DNA of 8,837 nt. Source: Coriobacteriia bacterium (lineage in GTDB: Bacteria; Actinomycetota; Coriobacteriia; Anaerosomatales; SLCP01). The notes under the pieces were generated by a model. The model had not been told where the DNA came from and searched no databases. It worked only from the letters and a program-made list of their open reading frames with translations. The stretch spans positions 1-8,837 of the forward strand of contig SLCP01000058.1 of the NCBI GenBank assembly GCA_007125735.1. Direction: 5' to 3'. Shown in pieces: positions 1-6,286 of this stretch. The translations under genes were made by a program, and so were the position numbers. The stretch's first letter is position 1, and every line of letters starts with the position of its first letter.

Positions 1-1247
1 GGGCCGTTCGCGACGATGGTGCCGTTACCCACGTACGTCATGTCCTCGGTGAACGTGACAGGGCCATCGACGAACACCGTACCGGCGATGTAGAGGATCC
101 TATTCACGTGGTCGTAGGCGAAGTCGTCGCGTGAGTTGGCAGGGTAGCCGGTCGAATCGGCGGGACCAGCAGGTAGGTTCACAGCAGGGGAGAACTTGCC
201 GTCATCGGTAGTTCCCTCCGGGAAAGACTGGGTGCCCCACGCGCCGAAAGAGGAGCCTCCGATGGTCAGGTGGGTTGTCCCCTCACCCATCGTCGAGATC
301 GAGCCATCGTCCGGACCGAAGAACTTGTAGTTCTGGTTGGAGTCGTTGGTAGCCGAAGCCTTGGAGCGGCTCCACGTAGCAGTGTTCGGCGGCATCATGG
401 TCTTATAGGTGTCGGCTCCACCGGTGGCCTCGAGATTCACGACTGGCGTCTCCCCGGACTCTGGGTCGTGCGACCCGAGCTGGTTGTCGACCGATTCCTG
501 CTGCGCCTTCGTCGACCACGCCTCCAGCTGACCTTGACTGAGCGGCGGAAGGATGATGTCGGGCACAGAACGCGAGATGCTTGCAACGTACACCCCGCGA
601 CCGCCGCCACTATCGCGATTCGAGGGCACCGAGGGACTGCCATCGCCGTCACAGAACACGTCGATCGGATTGTCCGCGGAGCCGAGCCACGAGTTGGTGT
701 GAACGGAAACGTTTCCGCTCTTGACGAAAAGGGGCCCTTCGAACACGCCCATGTTGGCCCTGATGTCGAAGTTGCCCTTCATGTAGAACGGGCCGATGAT
801 GTTCGATGTGCCGTTCAGCCCGCTCGAGCCACTGATGAGCGATTGCGGCCCTCCTGCGGCGAGGTTCATCCTCCACAGGTTCAGGAAGAAGAACTCCTGG
901 CTCACCATCTCGGTCATCTGGTTCTCGCCCTCGCCGAGGGAATCCAGCCGGAAGCGACCGCTACCGAGGTCCTCAAGAGTCACCACGTACGAGCCATCGC
1001 GAGTGGTCCCCACGAGCGGGTAGTCGTCCGTGTCCTCCTGGAAGGTCGCGAGTGCGCGCTCGAGCCCGCTCGCGGCTGCCCTGAAGGCGCGCGACTCGTC
1101 CTCGACGCGCTGCGACTCATGGAGGGTCTGACGGGCAAGCGTGAAAGAGCCGATCGCGAGGACCGTCACAACGCTCATGATGCCGATGACCACGAGCATG
1201 GCGATGCCGCTGTCGTCTCTCGCGACGGTACGCATAAAGCGATTCAT
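1..1247 (-). CDS. Large PilX/GspK-like minor pilin, C-terminus cut by the window edge
   Basis: From ATG at 1247 the frame is open for 415 codons and runs off the window start, so the C-terminus is missing. A GGAGG (1256-1260) lies 8 bases before the ATG, and the gene starts 28 bases after the preceding minor-pilin gene. The protein begins with a basic leader, then DSG (residues 12-14), then one hydrophobic segment (about 15-37) of the prepilin kind. The residue five positions after the Gly is Val19, so the usual Glu5 is absent, as in GspK and PilX N-terminal families. Residues 40-75 look helical (pilin stalk). From about 145 on the chain is Gly/Asn/Ser-rich with short beta-like repeats (IIGPFYMKGNF, GPLFVKSGNV, GTVFVDGPVTF, GNGTIVANG), suggesting a beta-helix or bactofilin-like fold. 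Probable role: membrane-anchored minor pilin of the pilus tip or initiation complex. The position after PilV-like and PilW-like genes fits a minor-pilin operon. The exact family is inferred. Confidence 0.85.
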   Translation of the reverse strand, partial: MNRFMRTVARDDSGIAMLVVIGIMSVVTVLAIGSFTLARQTLHESQRVEDESRAFRAAASGLERALATFQEDTDDYPLVGTTRDGSYVVTLEDLGSGRFRLDSLGEGENQMTEMVSQEFFFLNLWRMNLAAGGPQSLISGSSGLNGTSNIIGPFYMKGNFDIRANMGVFEGPLFVKSGNVSVHTNSWLGSADNPIDVFCDGDGSPSVPSNRDSGGGRGVYVASISRSVPDIILPPLSQGQLEAWSTKAQQESVDNQLGSHDPESGETPVVNLEATGGADTYKTMMPPNTATWSRSKASATNDSNQNYKFFGPDDGSISTMGEGTTHLTIGGSSFGAWGTQSFPEGTTDDGKFSPAVNLPAGPADSTGYPANSRDDFAYDHVNRILYIAGTVFVDGPVTFTEDMTYVGNGTIVANG

Positions 1248-1275
1248 TGCGGTTGCCTCCTCGGCACGTTCGCCA

Positions 1276-1830
1276 TCAGTTGCGGAAGAACACCCTCCGC
1301 TTGTCTTCGAAGAACTGTCCATCGTGACGGGTGACTATCGTGACCTCGACGAATCGCGCCTCGGAGCTCACCTTGGCCATATCGTTGATCGGCTTACCAT
1401 CAGCGTCGTAGTAGATGAAGAGCGGGGTCCCCGTCTGGCGGTTGAAGTTGTTCTCTGACCACACGCCGGTACGGAAGACCGGGGTAGTGACTTGCAAACT
1501 CGAGGTCACCAGGAGTCTGTTGTCCGTGGTCGCCTCGATGACGTAGCGCTCGCCGTGCTCGGTCCCGCGATTCGTGAGGATCGCGATCTTATAGGGCGTA
1601 GCCTGATAGGCGCCCGCTTGTATCTGGTACTGCTGACTGAGCACGCGCTCGGCGAACTCGAGCGGCGCAGCCACCTCACGCGCCATCCATGCTTCGCGGT
1701 TGGCAGCGCTGGTGCCAACCTGGGTGATCTGGAGCAGGCCATAGGCGACAGACAACACGAAGCCAAGCAAGACGATGACGACGAGGAGCTCGGTCAGGGT
1801 GAACCCGTCATCCCTGCGATGAGGAGACAC
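1276..1830 (-). CDS. PilW-like minor prepilin (type IV pilin N-terminal methylation motif)
   Basis: The 184-residue product starts at GTG 1830. Its leader MSPHRRDDG is followed by FTLTELLVVIVLLGF, a textbook class III (prepilin peptidase) signal: Gly9 before the cleavage site, Phe at +1, Glu at +5, then a single hydrophobic helix to about residue 32. The rest (about 150 residues) is mixed helix/strand, with strand-rich stretches near the end (FVEVTIVTRHDG, KRRVFFRN), resembling PilW/GspJ-type minor pilins. The GTG begins one base after the TGA of the upstream gene, so translation is probably coupled. An AGAGGGG stretch inside the end of that gene can serve as ribosome binding site; no in-frame ATG lies before the leader. 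It should be cleaved by the PilD encoded at 3481-4320 and enter the inner membrane as a pilus-initiation or tip subunit. PilW rather than another minor-pilin class is inferred from size and gene order. Confidence 0.9.
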   Translation of the reverse strand: MSPHRRDDGFTLTELLVVIVLLGFVLSVAYGLLQITQVGTSAANREAWMAREVAAPLEFAERVLSQQYQIQAGAYQATPYKIAILTNRGTEHGERYVIEATTDNRLLVTSSLQVTTPVFRTGVWSENNFNRQTGTPLFIYYDADGKPINDMAKVSSEARFVEVTIVTRHDGQFFEDKRRVFFRN

Positions 1831-1831
1831 G

Positions 1832-3385
1832 TCACCACGTCCCCTCTGCGAAGATGTAGGTACCCTCGTCGTTCTGGGGTGCGGTCAAGACGGTGTTCGA
1901 CTGGCTCGTCTTGGTGCTTACCTGATACGCGGTCGTCGTATACGTCACGACGCACGCATAGTGCGTCCGCGGGAAGTTGGAAGAAGTGGGGTTGCCGAAT
2001 ACTTGAACCGTGTCCGAGTACGTGTTGAGAGGCCCGCTGTACACCGGCGGCTCTTGAAGGACGCCGCCGACGACTCGGTAGAAGCTGTACGTCGTTCCCG
2101 AGGTCGGGAACGACGGCGGGGTCGCATTCAGGTCCGCCGTGACCTTCCAGTAGCGACCCGACGGTGCACCGGTACTGTGCTTCTCGACGTCGTACGTGCC
2201 CGTCAGGAGCGGGCGCGTCTCGAAGGTTGCGTAACTGAGTACACCAGAATCCTCGTACGACCACAGTGAGTACAGCGGTCTCGCATTGAACGAGCGTAGC
2301 GCTACAGCGTACCTGCTGAACACCGGATGCGTGAGCTCGTACAGCGCATCCGCGTTCGATTCCACGCCGAGGTGCGTCCAGCCATCAGTCGATTGCTGCC
2401 AAAGACGGATCTCATAGCCTGCAGACGGCATCGTGCCGTGCCATACCGAATCCCACTCGACGACGGTTTCCGTCGAACCAGTGGTCGTGGCGACCAGTGT
2501 GGCCGGATCCGGGACAGGCGGCGTCTCGTTGGCAACGAGGTATTGACGGTAGATCGGCACTGCCGACACCCCGCGGTCATCGATGACCTCTACACCGATC
2601 GTCACAAGACCGTCCTTCACCGGCTGATACGCGGGATTGCCCTCGTGATCGAGCTCGACGTAGAGAGTGTCCCAGTAGAACGGTTTGGGTGGGTCGGTCT
2701 GGGCAGCGCTGGAGCTGAACGATTGGCCGTAACCGGCCCACTGGCCCGGGACGCCAGCCGTGTTGTGCAGCGGACGGTTTCCTTCCTGCATGAAGAACTT
2801 GACCGTACTGATCTCGCGCCCGTCCACCGCGTGCGCCTCGACAGCTATCTCCAACTTTCCGCCCGTCCAGTTGTCACCCCAAACCGTGGCACCATCGGGT
2901 GCCGTGCTCGGCAAGAACGACACGGTGGGCCGATCGTCCGGGTTGACCGAGGCCTGCGTCAGGAACTGCGTCCGGTCACGGATGATCACGCTCGTCGAGA
3001 TCTGCTGGGTCCACCCGTCGGTCCGGGTGATGTCCACATCCACCCGCACGGTCTTGAGAGCGGAAGAGCCTGCAGCGGGGGTGACGGTCGGACGGAATAC
3101 GAGCGTGTACGGCCCGACCGTCTCAGTTCGCTCCTCCAGGATCCCGTCATCGGTGCCTACGATGTCGACCTCCTCGAAGGTGAGCGTGTTGAGCCACTCG
3201 GTGTAATCGCTGATTGCGTTCGTAAGGACGTTCTGCTGCTTGGCCTGTGTACTCATGCGGGTCGTCTGCAAGACGAGCCCGAGAACGCCCGTGAGAATGA
3301 CGAACAGTATGACCGACGCCACCACGACCTCGATGAGCGTCATGCCTTCCTCGTCGCTCAAGATGCGACTTCGCATATCCCTCAT
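1832..3385 (-). CDS. Large modular PilV-like minor prepilin with Ig-like and fibronectin III-like domains
   Basis: I place the start at ATG 3385 (517 residues) because CGGGAGTGGAG sits just before it. The frame stays open up to an ATG at 3454, which has no good ribosome binding site and would give an atypical 37-residue leader. The chosen leader (14 residues, ending DEEG) precedes MTLIEVVVASVILFVILTG: Gly14, Met at +1, Glu at +5, one membrane helix. Residues 40-145 form the pilin stalk and a small beta domain. Residues about 150-285 (PTVSFLPSTAPDGATVWG, then STVKFFMQEG) resemble bacterial Ig-like domains of the pattern PxVxFxxPxxGATVxG. Residues 287-385 (PPVPDPATLVATT, ETVVEWDSV, AGYEIRLWQ, YAVALRSFN) look like a fibronectin III domain, and 390-505 may hold another. 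Typical PilV proteins are far shorter, so this is an enlarged minor pilin, possibly an adhesin displayed at the pilus tip. Domain calls are by eye and the adhesin role is inferred. Confidence 0.88.
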   Translation of the reverse strand: MRDMRSRILSDEEGMTLIEVVVASVILFVILTGVLGLVLQTTRMSTQAKQQNVLTNAISDYTEWLNTLTFEEVDIVGTDDGILEERTETVGPYTLVFRPTVTPAAGSSALKTVRVDVDITRTDGWTQQISTSVIIRDRTQFLTQASVNPDDRPTVSFLPSTAPDGATVWGDNWTGGKLEIAVEAHAVDGREISTVKFFMQEGNRPLHNTAGVPGQWAGYGQSFSSSAAQTDPPKPFYWDTLYVELDHEGNPAYQPVKDGLVTIGVEVIDDRGVSAVPIYRQYLVANETPPVPDPATLVATTTGSTETVVEWDSVWHGTMPSAGYEIRLWQQSTDGWTHLGVESNADALYELTHPVFSRYAVALRSFNARPLYSLWSYEDSGVLSYATFETRPLLTGTYDVEKHSTGAPSGRYWKVTADLNATPPSFPTSGTTYSFYRVVGGVLQEPPVYSGPLNTYSDTVQVFGNPTSSNFPRTHYACVVTYTTTAYQVSTKTSQSNTVLTAPQNDEGTYIFAEGTW

Positions 3386-3459
3386 CGGCTCCACTCCCGC
3401 TCCACGCAGCACTGGGCGCACGTCCGTACGCCTCTTAACGGATATCGGCACCATTGTAC

Positions 3460-3475
3460 CCGTGCTTTAGCACGG
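3460..3475. promoter_or_regulatory. Perfect 16-bp palindrome between pilD and the minor-pilin genes, abutting a TACAAT box
   Basis: CCGTGCTTTAGCACGG is a perfect inverted repeat located 5 bases beyond the pilD stop codon. As RNA it could form a 6-7 bp hairpin, but no U-run follows on either strand. On the minus strand it is followed after one G by TACAAT (3458-3453), a good match to a -10 box (TATAAT). At 17-base spacing the -35 position reads AGAGGT, a poor match. Two readings are possible: a weak terminator or processing hairpin after pilD, or an operator lying in the spacer of a promoter for the three minor-pilin genes. The palindrome is seen directly; its role is inferred. Confidence 0.4.
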
Positions 3476-3480
3476 ACCTC

Positions 3481-4320
3481 TCAGCCGATACCCACGAGCG
3501 ACAGGTATCCGCGCATGAGCGCTGGGCCGAATAGCACCGTCACGACGCCTCCGAGAGCAAGAAATGGGCCGAACGGAATCTTGGACTGCAGTCCCGCGCC
3601 GCTGCGAGCCGCGGCAATGATGCCCGCCACAGCCCCAACGAGGCTGCCGATCATGAGCGCGAGCAACACGTACGGACCGAGGAAGAGACCCATAGCCCCG
3701 AGCAGTTTCACGTCACCCATCCCGAAGCCGGACTTGCCTCGGACGCCCGCGTACAGCGCGGCGACGCCGCCGCTCAGGCCGGCTCCGAGCACGCATCCGA
3801 TCACCGCTGTGAACGCGGGCTGAGCGAATATGCCGGATGCAGTCACCCCCACGAGGGGCACGAGTGAGATGCCGAGCACCTGGGAGACCACGGCACCAAG
3901 CAGTCCGCCTACGGCGATAGCCGCAACGAGGGGGTTCGGCAGTCGCATCGTGTCAAGATCGATGAAGGTGAGCACGAGAAGCATCCAGAAGAAGAGAGCT
4001 GCAAGCACCGCCTGCACTGACAGTCCGAAGGCGAGCGCCGCAGATAGCCAGAGCAGGCCGGAGAGCGCCTCGACCAAGGGATACCGCGCAGCGATCGGTC
4101 CCCTGCACGAGCGACACCGGGCGCGCAGCACGATCCACGAGAGCACCGGCACGTTGTCGTACCAGCGAACCGGGGTCTCGCAGTGTGGGCAGCGAGAACT
4201 CGGCGATACTATCGATTCTCCCCGAGGAAACCGCCAGATGACCACGTTGGCGAAGCTGCCGAACAGTAGACCGAACATGGTGAGAGCGACAACGTAGGCG
4301 ATCGAAATGCTCTGCGACAT
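3481..4320 (-). CDS. pilD: Prepilin peptidase / N-methyltransferase (A24 family)
   Basis: This integral membrane aspartic protease (279 residues) cleaves prepilins after the leader Gly and usually methylates the new N-terminus. The N-terminal domain carries FGLLFGSFANVVIWRFPRG and the zinc-type tetracysteine pair CPHC (C44, C47) and CRSC (C69, C72), found in bifunctional PilD/GspO enzymes. The A24 catalytic motifs follow: FIDLDTMRLPN (D121, D123) and GMGDVKLLGAMG (G202, D203, the GxGD motif). About seven to eight hydrophobic segments can be seen, and length is normal for the family. The start is ATG 4320, with GGAGG four bases upstream; an adjacent TTG at 4323 would sit too close to it. Its substrates are probably the pilin and minor prepilins encoded next to it. 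It lies beyond the strong hairpin that follows the pilin, so it depends on read-through or on its own promoter. Confidence 0.97.
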   Translation of the reverse strand: MSQSISIAYVVALTMFGLLFGSFANVVIWRFPRGESIVSPSSRCPHCETPVRWYDNVPVLSWIVLRARCRSCRGPIAARYPLVEALSGLLWLSAALAFGLSVQAVLAALFFWMLLVLTFIDLDTMRLPNPLVAAIAVGGLLGAVVSQVLGISLVPLVGVTASGIFAQPAFTAVIGCVLGAGLSGGVAALYAGVRGKSGFGMGDVKLLGAMGLFLGPYVLLALMIGSLVGAVAGIIAAARSGAGLQSKIPFGPFLALGGVVTVLFGPALMRGYLSLVGIG

Positions 4321-4347
4321 CAACCCTCCAAGCCGTCGGTATCCATC

Positions 4348-4377
4348 AGGCTACAGGGTAACCCCCGCTGTTGACCA
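4348..4377 (-). promoter_or_regulatory. Candidate promoter for pilD
   Basis: On the minus strand TGGTCA (4377-4372, 4 of 6 matches to TTGACA) is followed after 18 bases by TAGCCT (4353-4348, a TAnnnT-type -10). The implied transcription start near 4341 would leave an untranslated leader of about 20 bases before the pilD ATG, with GGAGG inside it. It lies between the post-pilin hairpin and pilD, where a new promoter would be expected if that hairpin terminates. The match is weak and could be chance in this region. Confidence 0.3.
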
Positions 4378-4439
4378 CCATCTTCCTCGATTCCGGCCAC
4401 ACACGCGCGGGACACGAGCGACGCACCGACACCGCACGA

Positions 4440-4470
4440 TGAAGCGGGCCGACTGAGTCGGCCCGCTTCA
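4440..4470 (-). terminator. Strong hairpin terminator after the pilin gene
   Basis: A perfect 14-bp inverted repeat, TGAAGCGGGCCGAC with its complement and a 3-base loop, begins 31 bases after the pilin stop codon. Ten of the fourteen pairs are G-C. No U-tract follows on either strand, which is common for terminator-like hairpins in high-GC bacteria. It probably ends most pilin transcripts or protects their 3' ends, allowing more pilin message than message for the downstream peptidase and minor pilins. Whether transcription stops here or only slows is not decidable from sequence. Confidence 0.72.
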
Positions 4471-4490
4471 AGAGAGCTATTCGTGATAGG

Positions 4491-4510
4491 GCTAGTAGCG
4501 CCTAGTAGCG
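4491..4510. repeat. 10-bp tandem duplication across the pilin stop codon
   Basis: GCTAGTAGCG (4491-4500) is followed directly by CCTAGTAGCG (4501-4510), differing at one base. On the coding (minus) strand the first copy met encodes the final Tyr and the TAG stop; the second follows immediately after the stop. This looks like a small slip-mediated duplication at the gene end. No function is evident. Confidence 0.5.
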
Positions 4511-4897
4511 ACCGTGATCGCCGCCAGCGCCGTCACCGCCGGTGCATGCTGCGGTGACTCCATCGGCGATCGTGTAACCGTTCTCTGCCGAGCTGTTTCC
4601 GCGCGGACACGTCGGAACGTCCTGGAGATACGGACCCTCAGCGGCGGTCAGCAACGCATGGCCCGCATCCACGAGACCCGCAACGCCGTCCACGGCCCTG
4701 GCAGGATCGTTGGCCAGCCACTGCTGCACCGCACCATCGATCGTGCGCTGGTTGGCGTGACAGGTGCGCTGCTGCGCGCTGCCGCGAGCAGCGTTGAACA
4801 CGGGAATGGCGATAGCAACAAGGATACCGATAATAAGAACGACGACCATGAGCTCGACGAGGGTGAATCCCTCATCCCTCTTCCGGAACATCTGCAT
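4502..4897 (-). CDS. pilA: Major-pilin-like type IV prepilin
   Basis: This is probably the main structural subunit of the pilus (131 residues, about 121 after processing). The leader MQMFRKRDEG ends at Gly10 and precedes FTLVELMVVVLIIGILVAIA, with Phe +1 and Glu +5 in the classic N-methylation motif. The mature body has RTCHANQRTIDGAVQQW (45-61) and a tail with CPRG (97-100) and a further Cys118. Three Cys (46, 97, 118) and a Gly/Asp-rich C-terminus resemble the short pilins of Gram-positive and actinobacterial systems; a C97-C118 disulfide loop is possible. I chose ATG 4897 because AAGGAGGTG (4904-4912) lies 6 bases upstream. A GTG at 4930 in the same frame would put this ribosome site inside the coding region. 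It sits between pilC and pilD, with a structured leader before it and a strong hairpin after it, consistent with high, separately tuned expression. That it is the major pilin is inferred from context. Confidence 0.92.
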   Translation of the reverse strand: MQMFRKRDEGFTLVELMVVVLIIGILVAIAIPVFNAARGSAQQRTCHANQRTIDGAVQQWLANDPARAVDGVAGLVDAGHALLTAAEGPYLQDVPTCPRGNSSAENGYTIADGVTAACTGGDGAGGDHGRY

Positions 4898-4903
4898 GTT
4901 CCA

Positions 4904-4927
4904 CACCTCCTTCTCCCCTTGCGGGGA
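4904..4927 (-). promoter_or_regulatory. Near-perfect Shine-Dalgarno of the pilin with an adjacent GNRA-loop hairpin
   Basis: On the minus strand AGAAGGAGGTG ends at 4904, close to full complementarity with the 16S rRNA 3' end, and it decides the pilin start at 4897. Directly upstream, bases 4927-4914 form UCCCC-GCAA-GGGGA, a 5-bp stem closed by a GCAA (GNRA-type) tetraloop. The hairpin leaves the ribosome site free, which would favour strong translation and may help stabilise the message or dock with the larger upstream structure. Confidence 0.6.
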
Positions 4928-4932
4928 CACAT

Positions 4933-5008
4933 GGCGACCGCGAGGTCAGCCTTCTCTCTTGTCACCTCGTATCGGCACGGCCCAAGAGAGACTTGAGACC
5001 TTTTCGCC
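4933..5008 (-). ncRNA. Predicted structured 5' leader element of the pilin mRNA
   Basis: Between pilC and the pilin, three helices nest in order on the minus strand. GGCGA (5008-5004) pairs with UCGCC (4937-4933). GGUC (5000-4997) pairs with GACC (4947-4944). UCUCUCUUG (4991-4983) pairs perfectly over 9 bp with CAAGAGAGA (4961-4953), closing a 21-base apical loop. A symmetric 5x5 internal loop (4992-4996 against 4948-4952) separates the last two and allows tandem G-A oppositions. I do not recognise a known riboswitch; the conserved bases of the c-di-GMP-I (GEMM) aptamer are not evident. It may be a cis-regulatory or mRNA-stabilising element for pilin. All pairing was done by eye without an energy calculation. 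Confidence 0.4.
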
Positions 5009-5030
5009 GAAGTGTCGTGCGCGGGTGCCC

Positions 5031-6242
5031 TTAGTCGATGAGGGTGATGATCTGGAACATCGGCAGATAGAGCGCGACGACCATTCCACCGACGACCACG
5101 CCGAGGGTCGCCATCATGAGCGGTTCGATGAGCGAGGTGAGGCCGTCGACCGCCGTGGAGACCTCTTCGTCGTAGAAGTCCGCGATCTTGTTAAGCATGG
5201 CGTCGAGCGCGCCGGTCTCCTCGCCCACCGCGATCATCTGCACGAGCATCGAAGGGAACACCGGTGCTTCCGAGAGCGGCTTCGCAATCGTCTCGCCCTC
5301 CTTGATGGCGTTGCGTGTTTGTTTGACCGCCTGCGCAACGACCGCATTTCCCGCGGTATCCGCCACAATGTCGAGCGCAGACAGTATCGGAACGCCCGCG
5401 GAAACGAGCGTGCCGAAGGTGCGCGTGAACTTCGCAAGCGCCGTCTTGCGAATAAGGCCACCGAACGCGGGCATCCGCAGCTTCGCTGCATCCCAGATCA
5501 TCCGGCCCGATTCCGTGCTCGTCCAGAACCTGAACGCGAAGATGAACACACCCAGTCCGATGAGCACGAAGAGTCCGCCGATACCCGATACGAAGTCCGA
5601 AACATCGACGAGAACCTGGGTCATGAAGGGCAACTCGCCACCCATCGACGAGAACATCCCTTCGAAGACCGGCACGACGAAAACCATCATCGCGACCAAG
5701 ACGATGAGGACGAGTGCGCCCATGACCACCGGATACATCATCGCCGACTTGATCTTGCCCTTGAGCGCGAGTTCCTGTTCGAAGTGGTCGGCCACGCGTA
5801 CGAGCACCTCATCGAGCACACCGCCCGTCTCGCCTGCGCGCACCATGTTCACGAAGATCGGTGGGAATACTTTGGGGTGCTTCACCAGCGCGTCGGAGAG
5901 CGACTGGCCTGCCTCGACATCCTTTGCCACCTGCTGGATGACGATCTTCAGGCCCTCGCTCTCGGTCTGGCTAGCGAGGATGCTCAGGCACTTGGTCAGG
6001 GAGAGACCGGCATTGATCATCGTGGCGAACTGCCGTGCGAAGATGGCGACGTCCTTCACTTTGACGCCCGTACCGATTCTGATCTGCCCCATCGACGCGA
6101 GCTGAGACTGCTGATCGAGCTCGAGGATGATGTAGCCCATCTGACGTAGCTTCGCGCTCACGGCCTCTCGGCTATCGCCCTCGAGCGACCCCTTGACGAT
6201 CTTTCCGGCCTTATCGCGCACCGAGTAGTTGAATACCGCCAT
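5031..6242 (-). CDS. pilC: Type IV pilus inner-membrane platform protein PilC (GspF family)
   Basis: This polytopic protein (403 residues, normal length) forms the membrane platform on which the PilB ATPase acts to extrude pilin subunits. The two T2SSF domains show as an internal duplication: FARQFATMINAGLSL (68-82) matches FTRTFGTLVSAGVPI (272-286), and MVRAGETGGVLDEVL (133-147) matches MIAVGEETGALDAML (336-350). Membrane helices are visible near 170-191, 220-238 and 376-398. The N-terminal 60 residues (FNYSVRDKAGKIVKGSLEGDS) are the short cytoplasmic domain typical of the family. ATG 6242 follows GAGGAG at 7-base spacing. The gene begins 44 bases after pilB, so the two are very probably co-transcribed. 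It could be a GspF of a secretion system, but the neighbouring pilins and absence of gsp-specific genes favour a pilus. Confidence 0.96.
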   Translation of the reverse strand: MAVFNYSVRDKAGKIVKGSLEGDSREAVSAKLRQMGYIILELDQQSQLASMGQIRIGTGVKVKDVAIFARQFATMINAGLSLTKCLSILASQTESEGLKIVIQQVAKDVEAGQSLSDALVKHPKVFPPIFVNMVRAGETGGVLDEVLVRVADHFEQELALKGKIKSAMMYPVVMGALVLIVLVAMMVFVVPVFEGMFSSMGGELPFMTQVLVDVSDFVSGIGGLFVLIGLGVFIFAFRFWTSTESGRMIWDAAKLRMPAFGGLIRKTALAKFTRTFGTLVSAGVPILSALDIVADTAGNAVVAQAVKQTRNAIKEGETIAKPLSEAPVFPSMLVQMIAVGEETGALDAMLNKIADFYDEEVSTAVDGLTSLIEPLMMATLGVVVGGMVVALYLPMFQIITLID

Positions 6243-6286
6243 CGGAACTCTCCTCGCTTCTTGGTCGCGCCCCTGTCAGTGATGCG

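Noticed and set aside
270..1334. Plus-strand open frame of 354 codons opposite the PilX-like gene
   Set aside because: High-GC antisense shadow. The minus-strand frame has a ribosome site, prepilin signal and pilin-like composition; the plus-strand product is Arg/His/Val-rich with no recognisable domain, and it overruns into the neighbouring gene.
3386..3454. N-terminal extension of the PilV-like gene to ATG 3454
   Set aside because: It would give an atypical 37-residue leader with no good ribosome site. ATG 3385 has CGGGAGTGGAG upstream and a normal 14-residue leader.
2327..3823. Plus-strand open frame of 498 codons
   Set aside because: It spans the end of pilD, the intergenic palindrome and the PilV-like gene in antisense. 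The composition is typical of a GC-rich shadow frame, and both overlapped genes have clear family motifs on the minus strand.
4933..5008. c-di-GMP-I (GEMM) riboswitch upstream of the pilin
   Set aside because: It was considered because such riboswitches can control pilus genes, but I could not find the conserved aptamer core bases or the tetraloop-receptor arrangement; only generic helices are visible.
4764..6149. Plus-strand open frame of 461 codons
   Set aside because: It is antisense to pilC and the pilin. The product is extremely rich in Arg, His, Asp and Glu, as expected for the complement of hydrophobic codons, and it has no domain I recognise.
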